From Sphaeroforma sirkka (lineage: Eukaryota > Opisthokonta > Ichthyosporea > Ichthyophonida), in assembly GCA_001586965.3 (NCBI GenBank), contig LUCW03000593.1, positions 35,001 to 63,953 on the forward strand: 28,953 nucleotides of DNA, in the 5' to 3' direction. This document shows, in pieces, positions 12,189-23,949 of this stretch. Position numbers and translations under genes: made by a program. How positions within the stretch are numbered: position 1 is the stretch's first letter; every line of letters starts with the position of its first letter. The notes below the pieces were generated by a model that was given only the letters and a program-made list of their open reading frames with translations, had not been told where the DNA came from and made no database searches.

Positions 12189-15100
12189 CTACGACCTGAA
12201 ACCCCCACCATCCCCGCCCCTACCTCTGCCTCGACCTCCCCCGAGAGTATACTCGCCCCCTCCTCTACTCGAGCCTCCTCGGCCTCCACCATAACCACCA
12301 CGCCCCCCGCCACCACGATTGCCACCAAAACTACCTCCACGGCCACGGCCACCATATCCACCGCCACCGCGGTTCCCACCGAAACCACCGCCGCGACCGC
12401 CTCGGAAGCCACCCCCTCCGCGACCGCCGAACCGGCCACCTCCTGCCCCACCACCGCCACCTCCTGTAGTTGCGTAGGATTAAGGACAAAAGTATCGAGT
12501 ATCAAACAATAGGGTAATAATTTCGCCATTGTGGGAGTTGTAAGGGAGTATATGCATGAGACAAGAAGGTGTAAGTGGGCTAGAGCACGGGCCTGTTGGG
12601 GTTGCTTGATATTTAGAGAATCAAGAATTCGACAGAAAAATACAGATGACCTCGAGGAAGTAGCCCGTTGTGGCAGTTTTGTCTTAAGGTTATAGTACAG
12701 GGTAAAGCCTTTCTCCCCTGAATGAACTACAAAAAACTATCAGAGAGATGGTTCGGTAGTCTATTAAGGTTCTGATATGTAGGGATGCATTTGCGATTCA
12801 AGGTTGGCTGATTGAGCATGACAACCGTGAGACTCTACGGTGAATAATCGTGGCTTACGTCAAGGTCTGTGAATGTGACTCGGCACTGTGCATTGGCTGG
12901 AGACTATAGACAGGGGACAAGTTAAAAAAAAAAGGGATTGCAAGCTGTGACCTACTAGGCTACTTCCAATGACAGCGCTTTGAATTGAAATACTACAAAA
13001 AAGAACATAGCAAATTACAATCTGTTGTATATAACTTTTACCCATGGTCGAGATCAATGCAATTATTTCGAGGACATACCGTAGCCAGCGCTTTGTTCCG
13101 TTAATTCAGGCAATTCGTGTGCTTCGTCCAGAGTGGTGCCTGGGGGAGCCTCGTCCTTGTGGTTTTCCCATTTCTTATTAATTTGATCGATCAGGTTGGC
13201 CGGAACATCGAAAACAACACCCTTGTTGTCCGCACACGACCTTTGCACCTTAATGCTATTCCTCACATTTGCACCCAACTGTGTACACAAGGAGGTTGTT
13301 TTGAATAAAAGAGATGAATACGAGTTCAGTACCACATTTTTCCGGATCGCAATACTGCGTGCATCCAAGCTGTGAGTTTGGCACAGGTTGGATTCACAAC
13401 CTATTTGCTACAACATTTATCGCCGCACACGCGAGTGCCGAGTTCGACACAGGTTTTTGCAACAGTATACATCACAGGATATACGCTGGTAAAATAGTCG
13501 CACAGAAAAATATTGTTTAACAGTATTATTCAACAGATGTCGAGAATTAATCCATACAGCATTGAAAAGCACCCACAACACTAGAAATAGCAGGCATGCA
13601 ACAACAGCGTATACATATACACACAACCAAACGCACACATACATGTACGTACATGCACATACATGCACAAACACACACATATATATATAATTAAAGGGTG
13701 TTCATATATTTTTACACATGAGCACGATAAATGTCTATAGCTATGAAACAAGAGTACTTACAGTGCGTTCTATAAGCGATCTGAAGAAGCTCATATTCGT
13801 AAATTCCTTCTCCAGAGTCAACAGCATGGTGATGTAGCCTTCATTGGAATCTATAAGTGAGCGTCTCTGTTGAAAAAGTAAACATGTGTTAAGATACCGA
13901 ATGCATACAAAGAGAGATTGCGTATGTGCATATTTCTTCTGAATATGAATTGCGCACTTTGTTTTGATGTGTGTAATGGTATGACTGATGGGAAGACATT
14001 TTTTGCATCGGCCTAACAAAACACTACTATGAGCCATCAAATGCCACAAAAGTTCAAGGCTTGGATCTTGGTGAGTGTCTCAAGTAGACGTAAACTGTTT
14101 CTCTATATACACCCGAGACGTCATATTCACTTCCAAACATTTTCCTAGTCAACAAGTCTCAAACCCATTGCTGTATCAGTGCGCGCGCCCGAGACAACAC
14201 CAGCCACAAGTGACACGAAATAGAAAATCTCTCACATGTATGCTTACATGCCAGTATGAATCTAAAAACATCGTTTCAGAATCTAGGTGTAGAGGATATA
14301 CAATGGGGTTGTACTGCATATTCATAAAGCTACACTTGATAAAAGTCCTACAGAGCATAGTACAATTGAGTGCCTCTAACATAAATAAAACAATAAAAAT
14401 TTCCTAAAGCACATCCAATACATCCACGGTATGCTCACAATCTCCGTATAACCTCATCTCATCCAATACACGCTTTACACATCAAACACGCCCGATATGA
14501 CTATCAAATCCCCACTAGATATGTAAATAAACCGACTTGACACTTACCGTGAGCTCAGAGTATCCAGAGATGATTGCCAATGCGGCCGCTAACGCATCTG
14601 TAGCTCCCCTCTCCTTGATAAACCCGTCTGCCAGCTTGCCAAATTGACTAATAATGTTTGGTGACACCTGTTCCAAAGACTTTAATGCGTCTGCACCAAT
14701 GGCCTCGATCATTTGCGAGGGCTGTGGGGCTCCAATACGTTTGATTTTGATACCTGTTTTCCTCTCGATATTCGTCACTTGGTATTCCTGTGGTACAGAT
14801 TTACATAAAGAACAATGGGTACGCATGTATTTGGCAATTTCTTGATCAAAATATATGTGATGTCTCCCATCTATCTTTCAGTGCATATATGCACACTCGT
14901 ATATGTATGAATTCTGGTCTAAGAGAGATCAGATGAACTGCTAATCTTGATACGTCGATGCAGAGTATTCCGCCTGTTCCCCGGTTCGCCTGCACATACC
15001 TAGCAGAACCCAACGCAACATAAACTCACTCAACATGTCCCGGGGTCATCGAGGTACGTTCCATCTGCCTCTTGGTTTTATAGGTGTCACTCACCCCGCT

Positions 15101-18100
15101 GTTCTAAACGGCACCCGTTTTTCCGACATAATGAATGATGTGTTCGTTTCTCCCAGAGGTCCATAGCTCACGACCACAGACATTTCCGAGGCTCTCGGCA
15201 TACTAATCGCAACGCCTACCACAACAGCTACAAAACCGAAAACGGACAAATATCCACCTGACCAATAACCCATGCATGTCTAAAACACAATTCACTTGCC
15301 TGGTTGGGCTTGTAGAAGGTGATGCAAACCCCGCTTTTTCCTGCACGCCCCGTTCTTCCACTGCGATGCACGTACGTATCCGTTTCTCCTGGGGGTTCAC
15401 AGTTGACTACCACATCTACTTCCGGGATGTCCAGACCTCTGGCAGCCACATCGGTGGCAATGAGACACTTGCAATTGCCGTCGCGAAATTGCTTCATGGT
15501 GGTCTCTCTCTGTGCTTGGGCGATGTCACCGTGGAGTACCTGTGGACAAATGAAATGAATTATGTAGCTAAGTATAGGTATAGATTGAGAATAGGAATGG
15601 CGGGGTATACAGGCGTACATTAACGTACGTACAGGAAGGTTTGGTTATATGAAAACGTATTCTAATCGTGAGTGAAGTGTGGGCGGCGAATTATACTTGC
15701 TGAACGCTTGTGACGAAATACAATTTATTTAAAATTGAATGCGAGCGCATTGAGTAACAAAGGTTTACTCTCCCCACGAGTACGGCCGAATGATTCATCA
15801 TTCAAGATGCATCATTATATTATAGTTCAAACGAGTATAGCAAGGGTCACACCCTGTATGCACAGAGATAATTTTACGTATAAACATGCAATATTGTATG
15901 TACAACTGTACGTTCATGAAAACCGAAGCTATTGTATGTGTACAGCAATTTAAAGGCACGCACATTAGCAGAGTAGAGAGTTTTCGATTGCAGAAGAGAT
16001 GCTCAGCAGGCTCCCCAAACGCCGATTCAGTCACGAGCACAGATGTATCACCAATACGGAATATGTACTATACAAATCCACACAAGCAAAGTCGGGGACC
16101 GATCAAATAAACCAACATATTCATGTATCTAGAAAGAGATTTTAAGAAGTATAAATAAAGTATATGCGAGACACTTGACAAATATAACGATAGCTACCTG
16201 AGCTTCGACGTTTAAGTCCTGTCCCAGAGTCAGTTCATTGGCTTCGTTCTTGGTTTCGGTGAAGATGATAGTGCGACCGTGCTTACCCGCATGCACTAGC
16301 AAAATGTCTCGCAGAGTCTTAGCTCTGTGAAGCGAGGAGTTATATTTAGTCACTAAAGTGAAATTGCAGCTAGATCAAATACAATCATAATTGAGTAAAA
16401 CTGAACGGCGTCGAGGCTGTATTCTTATACTCGAAATACGTTGACTAGCGTGAAGTCAGGATTGGTTTGAAATAGAATTATAGGTGCATATAGAGTTAAA
16501 ACTGCGACATTTCTTGTTGCCACTTGGCGTGGATTCTAGGGAACACGGCATGTGTCAACTAGTCTCTTGCCACTCGTGTCGGCATAAGAATCGCAAGAGA
16601 ACAGGTACGACTACCACGACAATACAGCACAGTATGTCCAAGATGACCACCCATTGCAAACCCCTCTACGGAATGAAAGTCTTCCAAACACAACATCCCG
16701 TTCCCTAACCTTAGCCTAGTGCAAATTTCGTCGAACTTGGTACAAACTATTTGGTTTGCTTAGGCTTTAAAGTGTGAATATAGCCCCATAATAGCACATA
16801 GATAATCTACTTGTTAATATATATACATACACACACACACATACATATACATTATATATATATGCATACATACCCACAAATACACACACACACACACAGA
16901 GACATACATACACACACACACACAAATATATATAAAAATACGTACACACGCCAAAATGTACAGAAATATATCGATATATATATACGTATATACTCCATAC
17001 CAAGGTAGAACACTATGGGCGTGTACACATACCTATCAGACCAATGGCACTTGATAGCCATGTGTTCAATCAGCGTACTGGTTTTGATCTTTTCGTTTTT
17101 GACTAAATCAATATTGATCCTATCAGACCGCATGTATTTCGTGGCCGTATCACTCACCCAATCGGGGATAGTAGCGGAGTACAGCAAAATTTGATGCTTT
17201 TTGTCCTCAACGGGCGAGCCTTCGACAAAGCGAAGCGTTAATGTAGAAATGATAAATCAGTACAATCTAAAACACAAATTAACTCCCCTGGACACTTTAA
17301 TTGGGACAATTTTATTTTGGGGTATATACCCACCCAAACGCAGGCATCTGGGTATATACAACACACTGGAGGACGGGCTTTACAATGCTCGCTGTGTGAT
17401 TAAGGTAAAGTCCAGAAAACAATAAGTACCATACCTTCGGGTGCAAGTGTTTGCAGCACTTCTTCAATTGCTTCTTTGAAGCCAATGTCCAACATTTGAT
17501 CGGCCTCGTCGAGGATCAGATACTCGATTCCTATGCAGTGTGGAGGGCGGGGTGGTATCAATTTGCCGTGGTAATTGACACTTTTTAGCGGCAGACCAGC
17601 CATGACAAATATGCAGATGTACCCGGGAGAGAGCCTAATCAATCTTAAATGCCAAGTCGGTTCGTGCGTTGGCCCATCAGTGATACTCGTCACATCACCA
17701 GTTTACCAGAACCCTGAGACACCACACACATACATTTGCATGAAGATATCTAAGTAAGGCGTGCTAAGAACTTACCCCCCAAACGAAGGTTGCCTCTGTT
17801 GATGTGATCTTGAACACGCCCAGGAGTGCCCACCACTACATCCACACCGTTACGCAAGTCATTCTCTTGTGGTGCATACGGCGTACCACCGTATATACAC
17901 GTGGCACTGAGCTTATGGCCTCCAAGAAGCTCAAAGTCAGTGAACACCTGAGGTAAAAATGTACGCACAGAAGTAAGCAATGGTATGTGCATACATATCT
18001 ACACAGGTGTTATAGCAATGAAATACTACAGAATCGATATTCACAGACTTAAACAAAAGTTGTATGATATATAAAAATAAATATACACTAACCCAAACGC

Positions 18101-18339
18101 ATTATAAGTACACACACACACACACACACACATACACACACACATATATATTCCCTATTTAGCATCTATATATCTGTATATACATTTATAAATACATATA
18201 GACACATGGAGGTATACGTAATATACTATATGAACACGTGACACTATACATATACAAGTATGCCTAATATAATTTCTATATTTACATATGCACAGATATA
18301 CACATATACACACGTGTGCACACATATTCACACAGACCT

Positions 18340-18382
<43 letters not shown>

Positions 18383-18385
18383 CGT

Positions 18386-18465
<80 letters not shown>

Positions 18466-19151
18466 CGTAAGTTTATATAGAAGTATAGGTGTATAAATAC
18501 TACTGTACTAATAATTATATGTCAAATTCTTTACTATACCTGCTTCGCCAATTCACGAGTGGGAGCTAAAACCAGCACCTTAGGATCTCTACCGCGGCGA
18601 TTCCAGGACCCATTCTTTGCCATGTCTAACATCAACCTCTCAATCACAGGTAAAGCGAACGACAGTGTCTTTCCAGTACCTGTGCGAGCACGTCCAATGA
18701 CATCCTTGCCCTCGAAGATCGGGCTGAAACTTTCAATTTGAATCGGAAATAAACTGGTCACCCCCTTTGTCGTCAGTTTCGCAATGGTCTCCTGTGTAAT
18801 GGCTGGGAAATTACTGAATGCTCCTGCGTCTTCTACGACTTCGTTCTCTTTTGTATCGACCTCCATTTCTGCATTGGGACTGGTACTTTCGGGGGTTGAA
18901 TCATCTGCATCCCCATCCTTTTTATCCTTCTTCGATTTCTTCTTGGTATCTTTGACTTTACCACTACCGTCTTCGGATTTCGAACGCTTTACTTTCTTTA
19001 CTTTCTTATCTTTATCTTTCATCTCTGTGGCCTCAGTATCGCTCGCGGCGTCCTCGGCTGTTCGCTTGCCAATGTGCGAACTCTCATCTGTTTTAGACTT
19101 GTCTGGTTTACTGGACTTTTTAGACTTCTTCTCCACTTTGCCGGAAGCCAT
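12189..19151 (-). CDS. DDX21: DDX21/DDX50-like nucleolar DEAD-box RNA helicase, 10 exons, complete
   Basis: ATP-dependent RNA helicase of the nucleolar RNA helicase II family, acting in rRNA synthesis and processing. Exons: 18540-19151, 17776-17947, 17435-17530, 17033-17219, 16198-16324, 15300-15539, 14548-14787, 13762-13866, 13080-13278, 12189-12463. They total 2253 nt in one phase-consistent frame: 750 residues and a TAG. Human DDX21 has 783. Order: Lys-rich N-terminal region (NLS-like, residues 4-90), Q motif (Gln138), motif I ARTGTGKT (155-162), PTRELA (197-202), TPGR, DEAD (269-272), SAT (308-310), ARGLD (431-435), [10 protein letters not shown] (456-465), GUCT domain (about 500-640), and an RGG/FGG tail (660-750) on its own exon. 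Intron 6 is GC-AG, with donor GCAAGT at 15294-15299. The start MASGK has a good context; an upstream in-frame ATG at 19250 would add 33 unconserved residues. The gene is divergent from NVL. Confidence 0.96.
13610..13691. repeat. ACAT/CA microsatellite in DDX21 intron 8
   Basis: CACA, ACATGTAC and (TA)n words over about 80 bp within the intron between exons 13762-13866 and 13080-13278. It has the same style as the other microsatellites of this window but is more degenerate. Confidence 0.8.
16818..16992. repeat. Compound (CA)n/(TA)n microsatellite in DDX21 intron 4
   Basis: Interspersed (TA)n, (CA)n and ACATAC words between exons 17033-17219 and 16198-16324. It ends some 40 bp from the intron's 5' splice site. 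Frames through it are low-complexity Tyr/Ile/Cys/Val strings without support as genes. Confidence 0.88.
18104..18464. repeat. (CA)n/(TA)n microsatellite cluster in DDX21 intron 1
   Basis: A (CA)n tract at about 18109-18145, a looser AT-rich stretch, then (CA)n(TA)n at about 18338-18382 and (CA)n(TA)n at 18386-18462. It lies inside the intron between exons 18540-19151 and 17776-17947. Confidence 0.92.
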
Positions 19152-19766
19152 ATTGTGCGAAGTAGTGTATACACCTGCGTGTATCTTAGTACTGCAGTTA
19201 TGTATTTGTGTACGTGGGCGACTAAAACGTCGAAATATGTGTAAATACAAGTCTTACTCGTATAAAGATAAAATACCCCTCCCCAGTGAACCGCTAAGTA
19301 TGTAGTAATATTAAGAGCTCTAGCGTATAATTGCTACATAACTGTATGTGCAATTGTGCATACAGTATCATATTTTTGTCATTTTTCAAAAAAAAAAAAG
19401 ATCACCATGATAACCACAGTAACACGTGCATGCTGTACCGGTAACAAGCAATATCTGTGACTCATTCTAAATATATATCGTAAAATAATCATTATGAAGG
19501 TGACATACTGTCATACTGATCAGTATTTTTAATATTGGACATTGTATGTGCATAGCGGAGAGGTTTTTATACGGAGGTTACTATCTTGGGTGACTATTGA
19601 TTGATGTCGCAATCCTTTGAAGCGATAGGCAAAGGCTTATATTGATGGGATATACAATCATATAATAGCATATAAATAGAAGAATCAGCAGTCTTATTCA
19701 CGTTTGTAGTTCAGCGCAGACAATCAAGACAATCGATCCCGTACACGTGTTCGTATCTTAGCAACC
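19152..19766. promoter_or_regulatory. Divergent spacer between DDX21 and NVL start codons
   Basis: This 615-bp stretch separates two head-to-head genes and must hold both 5' UTRs and core promoters unless upstream exons exist. It carries a 12-A run near 19389-19400 next to TTTTTCA, whose complement TGAAAAAT resembles the core of the yeast ribosome-biogenesis element RRPE. That similarity may be chance. A TATA element at 19671-19678 faces NVL. No matching TATA was seen on the DDX21 side. Confidence 0.55.
19671..19678 (+). promoter_or_regulatory. TATA-box-like element upstream of NVL
   Basis: The plus strand reads TATAAATA 89-96 bp before the NVL start codon. This would place transcription start near 19700 and leave a 5' UTR of about 65 nt. 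The start codon itself has a good context (GCAACC before ATGG). Confidence 0.45.
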
Positions 19767-22700
19767 ATGGTTCGTCGCAAATCAGGCGCATACTTCGTAG
19801 ACGCGCAATTAGTACCACGTGTACAGAGCTACAGTGATGCCCAGATCACTGAAAATGGGCTCTCACATACATCTAGGGAAGCGCACGAGATGGTTTTGCG
19901 TAATGCTGACCATGTAGTAGACTTTCTTACTCGCACCTATCCGCGGGACTATGCACGTAAAAATAAACAGGTGATGAGTAGATCGGTTGGAAAAGCCATC
20001 ACAGTGGTGTGTAGGAATGCGGGCGTGGTCAGGGTGAACGGGAGTGATGCGAGTATCAGTGTTACTGGAGATGGGAGTGATGCGGAGAATGCGCGCGATT
20101 TTAGCAACACAGATAATAACACTGAAGGAGAAGGGGACATGGAAGAGGAAGAGGCCGATGCAGATGAACAGATGGCAGCGATGGAAGCTGATGCAGCCTT
20201 TGCGGCGTCCGAGTGTGGCGTGCAAGGGTTGTGTGAAGATAAAGAAATTGGGGTGGTTAATGGGAGGAGTACGGGTATGAACATGCAGGCTCAAAGTGAG
20301 ATGGACAGTGAGCGTGATGAGATTGAGAACGAGAATACGAGTGATAGAGATGGAAGTGCAAGCGCTTCGGGGGAGAAGAAGCACAAAGTGCGAGGGGCTG
20401 TATCGACAGACAGAGATACTAGAGACTCTCATAGTCACCCAAATAGTCCACACACGGGTATAAAGCGACATGGGCCCAACAGCACCAGTGGGAAGCGAGG
20501 GCGGCGGTTAATGGGTAGGCCAAGTGGAGACGGTGGAGGTACTAAGCGTGCACGTGTAGGGGTCTCCGGAGGTTCACGAGCGAATAGTAGCATGGACACA
20601 CTGGGTGGCAAGGCGAGTCTACGGCCAAGTGCCAGATATAGTGATATTGCGGGGATAGAGAGTATCTTGCAGGACGTACGAGAACTGATCGAGTACCCTT
20701 TATCACACCCAGAGATCTACAAGCACTTGGGTATCGAGCCACCCAGGGGTATATTGCTTCACGGTCTTCCAGGTACAGGCAAGACACTGCTAGCAAATGC
20801 GATAGCCGGGGAGCTGGGCTGTTCGTTCCTAAAAATATCTGCGCCTGAGGTAGTGAGCGGTATGTCTGGGGAAAGTGAGGCGAAGATCCGAGAGTTGTTC
20901 GACCAGGCCAAGGAGATGGCACCCGCGATAGTGTTCATTGACGAGATCGACGCCATCGCCCCGAAGCGCGAGAATGCGCAGAGGGAGATGGAGAGGCGGA
21001 TTGTGGCCCAGTTGTTAACGTCCATGGATGATGTATGCACCGAAAACACAAACAACAATGCACCCGTTATAGTGATTGGGGCCACCAACAGGCCCGATTC
21101 CCTGGATCCAGCACTGCGCCGTGCGGGCCGATTTGACCGCGAAATATGCCTAGGTGCGCCCGACAAGCATGCACGTGCGCGTATTTTGGCAGTGCTCTGT
21201 TCCAAATTGAGACTGGAGGGCGAGATTGATCTGGAGAAATTGGGTGCCATGACCGCTGGATTTGTGGGTGCTGATCTCGCTGGGGTTACCCGGGAGGCGG
21301 CTGTGTTGGCCGTGCATCGTATATTCTCCGAGCTGTACCAGATCGATAAGGCGAAGGCGGTGAATATAATAGCAGAGGGGAAGAATGCGATTACTACTGG
21401 AACAAGTGCGAGTGATAATGTGGATGCGATTGCGAATAGTGGTGGCGGTAGTATCGTGGGCGAGAGTGCGAGTGATAAGCAAGTTAACGAGTCGATGGCT
21501 CTGGTCAAAGCCGCTGCCGTGGTGTCAGATACTGGAGATATGGGGAAGGTGGAAGGTAAAGAAGGTGCGAGTGAGCCTGGTAGTACTTTGTCTGAGGGTA
21601 GCAGTGGGCAGTGGAACTCGTTTAAAACGACTAGTATTACGTTAGACACCACCGTGTCCACAGTCACGGCTTTGGCTGTGCCGTCAGCCGAAACGACACT
21701 GGTTGGGACTCAGGACGGGACAGCGGAGAGCAGTACTATACCAGGCGCGGCTTTGGTCACACAGACAAGTCCAAGCACAAGTACTACGACAATTCCTTCA
21801 GCACTCCCAAGAAGTGCGAGTGCCAACCGCATGTTAGAGGAGCGTACCGCTGTATCCGACCAGTTGCGCAGCAAACTACGCCCACTCACAGTGAAGGAAC
21901 TCGAGCCTCTGGCGGTGACTATGGCCGATTTTGAGTTAGCTGTTAAGCAGGTACAACCCTCAGCCAAACGCGAAGGTTTCGCCACGGTGCCCGATGTGAC
22001 GTGGGCGGATGTGGGGGCGCTCGACGACGTTCGCCTTGAACTGCGCATGGCTATCATGGAGCCTATCAAGAACCCAGAAAAGTTCGAGGCGGTCGGGTTG
22101 ACCACCCCTGCGGGTGTGTTGTTGTACGGACCACCCGGATGTGGTAAGACGCTGCTGGCCAAGGCTATCGCGAGTGAGAGTGGCACGAGTTTTATCAGTG
22201 TCAAAGGCCCAGAACTGCTCAACAAGTATGTGGGTGAGAGCGAACGCTCCATCCGGCTGGTGTTCCAACGCGCCCGGGATTCGTCCCCGTGTGTGGTGTT
22301 CTTCGACGAGCTCGATGCACTCTGTCCCAGGAGAGGCACAGAGTCTCATGCCAGCGAACGTGTGGTGAATACGCTGCTAACAGAGATGGATGGCTTAGAA
22401 GCGCGTAAGAGCGTGTTTGTGATTGCGGCCACGAATCGGCCGGATATGATCGACCCGGCCATGCTTCGCCCGGGGCGTCTGGACAAGCTTTTGTTTGTGG
22501 ACCTACCCTCTGCGTCGGATCGCGTGGGTATACTGAAGACCGTGACGCGTAAGACACCGTTAGGTAGTGATGTGCAGGTGGCGGATATAGCACACGACAA
22601 GCGGTGTGAGGGGTTCAGTGGAGCGGATCTGAGTTCGCTGGTGCGAGAGGCGACAGTTTCATCACTGCGAGAGAGTATACTGTACGGCAAGGCGCACACC

Positions 22701-22895
22701 CCGGTTGTGAGTATGAGTCACTTCGATCAGGCGTTCGCAAACACGTACCCGTCTGTCACGGAGAAGGACAGGAGAACATATTCGTCCATGCAGAGAAAGC
22801 TCAGATCGGCCCGTGGAAAGATATCCAGCAAAGTCGAGGAGATCAAGGACGGTGCCGCGGCAAGCGCGTCGGCAGGTGAGAATCCCCCCATGTGA
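19767..22895 (+). CDS. NVL: NVL (nuclear VCP-like) AAA ATPase, Rix7 family, intronless
   Basis: Double-ring AAA-ATPase of the NVL/Rix7 family, which remodels pre-60S ribosomal particles in the nucleolus. 1042 residues in one exon; human NVL has 856. Residues 1-75 resemble the NVL N-terminal domain (LTRTYPRDYARKNKQ). An acidic stretch (about 115-150) and a basic, NLS-like region (about 232-265, with KRGRR and KRARV) follow. The D1 domain starts near 291: Walker A GLPGTGKT (333-340), Walker B FIDEID (Asp392-Glu393), and arginine-finger region RRAGRFDRE. The D2 domain starts near 743: Walker A GPPGCGKT (788-795), Walker B FFDELD (Asp847-Glu848), and LRPGRLDK. A Ser/Thr/Ala/Gly-rich linker of about 170 residues (530-700) and the long N-terminal region explain the extra length. 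All key ATPase residues are present in both domains, so it should be functional. Long frames on the opposite strand are shadows. Confidence 0.96.
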   Translation: MVRRKSGAYFVDAQLVPRVQSYSDAQITENGLSHTSREAHEMVLRNADHVVDFLTRTYPRDYARKNKQVMSRSVGKAITVVCRNAGVVRVNGSDASISVTGDGSDAENARDFSNTDNNTEGEGDMEEEEADADEQMAAMEADAAFAASECGVQGLCEDKEIGVVNGRSTGMNMQAQSEMDSERDEIENENTSDRDGSASASGEKKHKVRGAVSTDRDTRDSHSHPNSPHTGIKRHGPNSTSGKRGRRLMGRPSGDGGGTKRARVGVSGGSRANSSMDTLGGKASLRPSARYSDIAGIESILQDVRELIEYPLSHPEIYKHLGIEPPRGILLHGLPGTGKTLLANAIAGELGCSFLKISAPEVVSGMSGESEAKIRELFDQAKEMAPAIVFIDEIDAIAPKRENAQREMERRIVAQLLTSMDDVCTENTNNNAPVIVIGATNRPDSLDPALRRAGRFDREICLGAPDKHARARILAVLCSKLRLEGEIDLEKLGAMTAGFVGADLAGVTREAAVLAVHRIFSELYQIDKAKAVNIIAEGKNAITTGTSASDNVDAIANSGGGSIVGESASDKQVNESMALVKAAAVVSDTGDMGKVEGKEGASEPGSTLSEGSSGQWNSFKTTSITLDTTVSTVTALAVPSAETTLVGTQDGTAESSTIPGAALVTQTSPSTSTTTIPSALPRSASANRMLEERTAVSDQLRSKLRPLTVKELEPLAVTMADFELAVKQVQPSAKREGFATVPDVTWADVGALDDVRLELRMAIMEPIKNPEKFEAVGLTTPAGVLLYGPPGCGKTLLAKAIASESGTSFISVKGPELLNKYVGESERSIRLVFQRARDSSPCVVFFDELDALCPRRGTESHASERVVNTLLTEMDGLEARKSVFVIAATNRPDMIDPAMLRPGRLDKLLFVDLPSASDRVGILKTVTRKTPLGSDVQVADIAHDKRCEGFSGADLSSLVREATVSSLRESILYGKAHTPVVSMSHFDQAFANTYPSVTEKDRRTYSSMQRKLRSARGKISSKVEEIKDGAAASASAGENPPM

Positions 22896-23949
22896 TCTTG
22901 TACTGATGGCTTGTCGATTAATGGGACCGGGTGCAGTAGATCAAACGAGCACTTGCTCAGGTATTACCCGCGGTGGTATTGGAATGGGCGCAATCCCGGT
23001 CTCAGCTACCAGACGTACATCCCACGACCGGATGAAATAAGCACTGTTGTTTTGCGCATAGCTACGAAGATTTGATAGTTGGATAGGATCCAGGTTCAAC
23101 TCAATTGATATGACGTGCTATAAACGAAAAAGCACAATTTCTACTGGTGCTAAAACTTTGTACTCTAGAATGGTGCGATTTTCACCAGAAGATATGGCGA
23201 GGCAATCTCGTTTTGAGGTTCGATTCCTTCCTGAACATCGGCGGTCTAGCTGCTGTTTATTCATCCCTACTGATTGTAGCCAGCCTTTCCAAGAGAGTGG
23301 TCTGATTCCTGACAGATCATCAATAGCTTGGATAGGGAACCGGGTATGGGCGATGGGCACCTTTTTTTGCGAGACCTCTAGTACAAGAAATGGACTGAAT
23401 AACCTGTATAGGTTCATAATAAGGCGGAAAACCTAACCTGATATAAACCAATCTACCCTGGCTTGTGCTTGACCTGTGGTGTCTACTATAGCCTAGGATG
23501 CATTAATCGTACTGTAGTGTGTTTAGTCGCTGTTCGAATTATATATATTTTTACAAATGACACCAGTAGCATTGCTATCTATAAATCAAGGCACATGCTT
23601 TATTTACTATCATGGCTATTTGGTGTTTACGGAGCATGTATCTAGATCTAGGTAGTCGTACGCTTGGAGTATTCTGGATCAATGCGGCGTCTTGTGACAA
23701 AATTTCTACATTTTTTACCTACAACTGGGACGTCTCTGCCTCGAGTCTCGCATGCTCAGCCAATTCATGTTTCCCCATGCCCATTCAGTAATCTGGAAAC
23801 ACACGTTGGTGCACGTTACAGTGTCACACAGTACAAGTGTTGATCTCAGCACACCTAGTACTTATACACCCAGCATCGCCAGCAGATTATCTGCCGTTTC
23901 ATTTTCGAGTTGGTGAATGAACGCACAGCTCATTGCGCACTCATAGCTT

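Noticed and set aside
12168..12512. Plus-strand Thr/Ala/Pro/Ser-rich ORF
   Set aside because: It is the complement of the RGG exon of DDX21. GGN-rich coding always yields such antisense frames.
12074..12529. Minus-strand 151-residue Val/Ala/Glu-rich ORF
   Set aside because: It is the wrong frame of the same exon. The frame joined to the GUCT exon gives the RGG tail and closes in phase.
18534..19250. DDX21 start at the upstream ATG (19250)
   Set aside because: The added 33 residues are not Lys-rich or conserved, and the ATG at 19151 has the better context.
20759..21667. 302-residue ORF antisense to NVL, and another at 21710-22339
   Set aside because: Both are shadows of the NVL coding sequence with no domain of their own.
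23160..23240. Possible tRNA from a GGTTCGATTCC B-box match
   Set aside because: No acceptor stem or D arm pairs at the right distance, and the T stem is imperfect.
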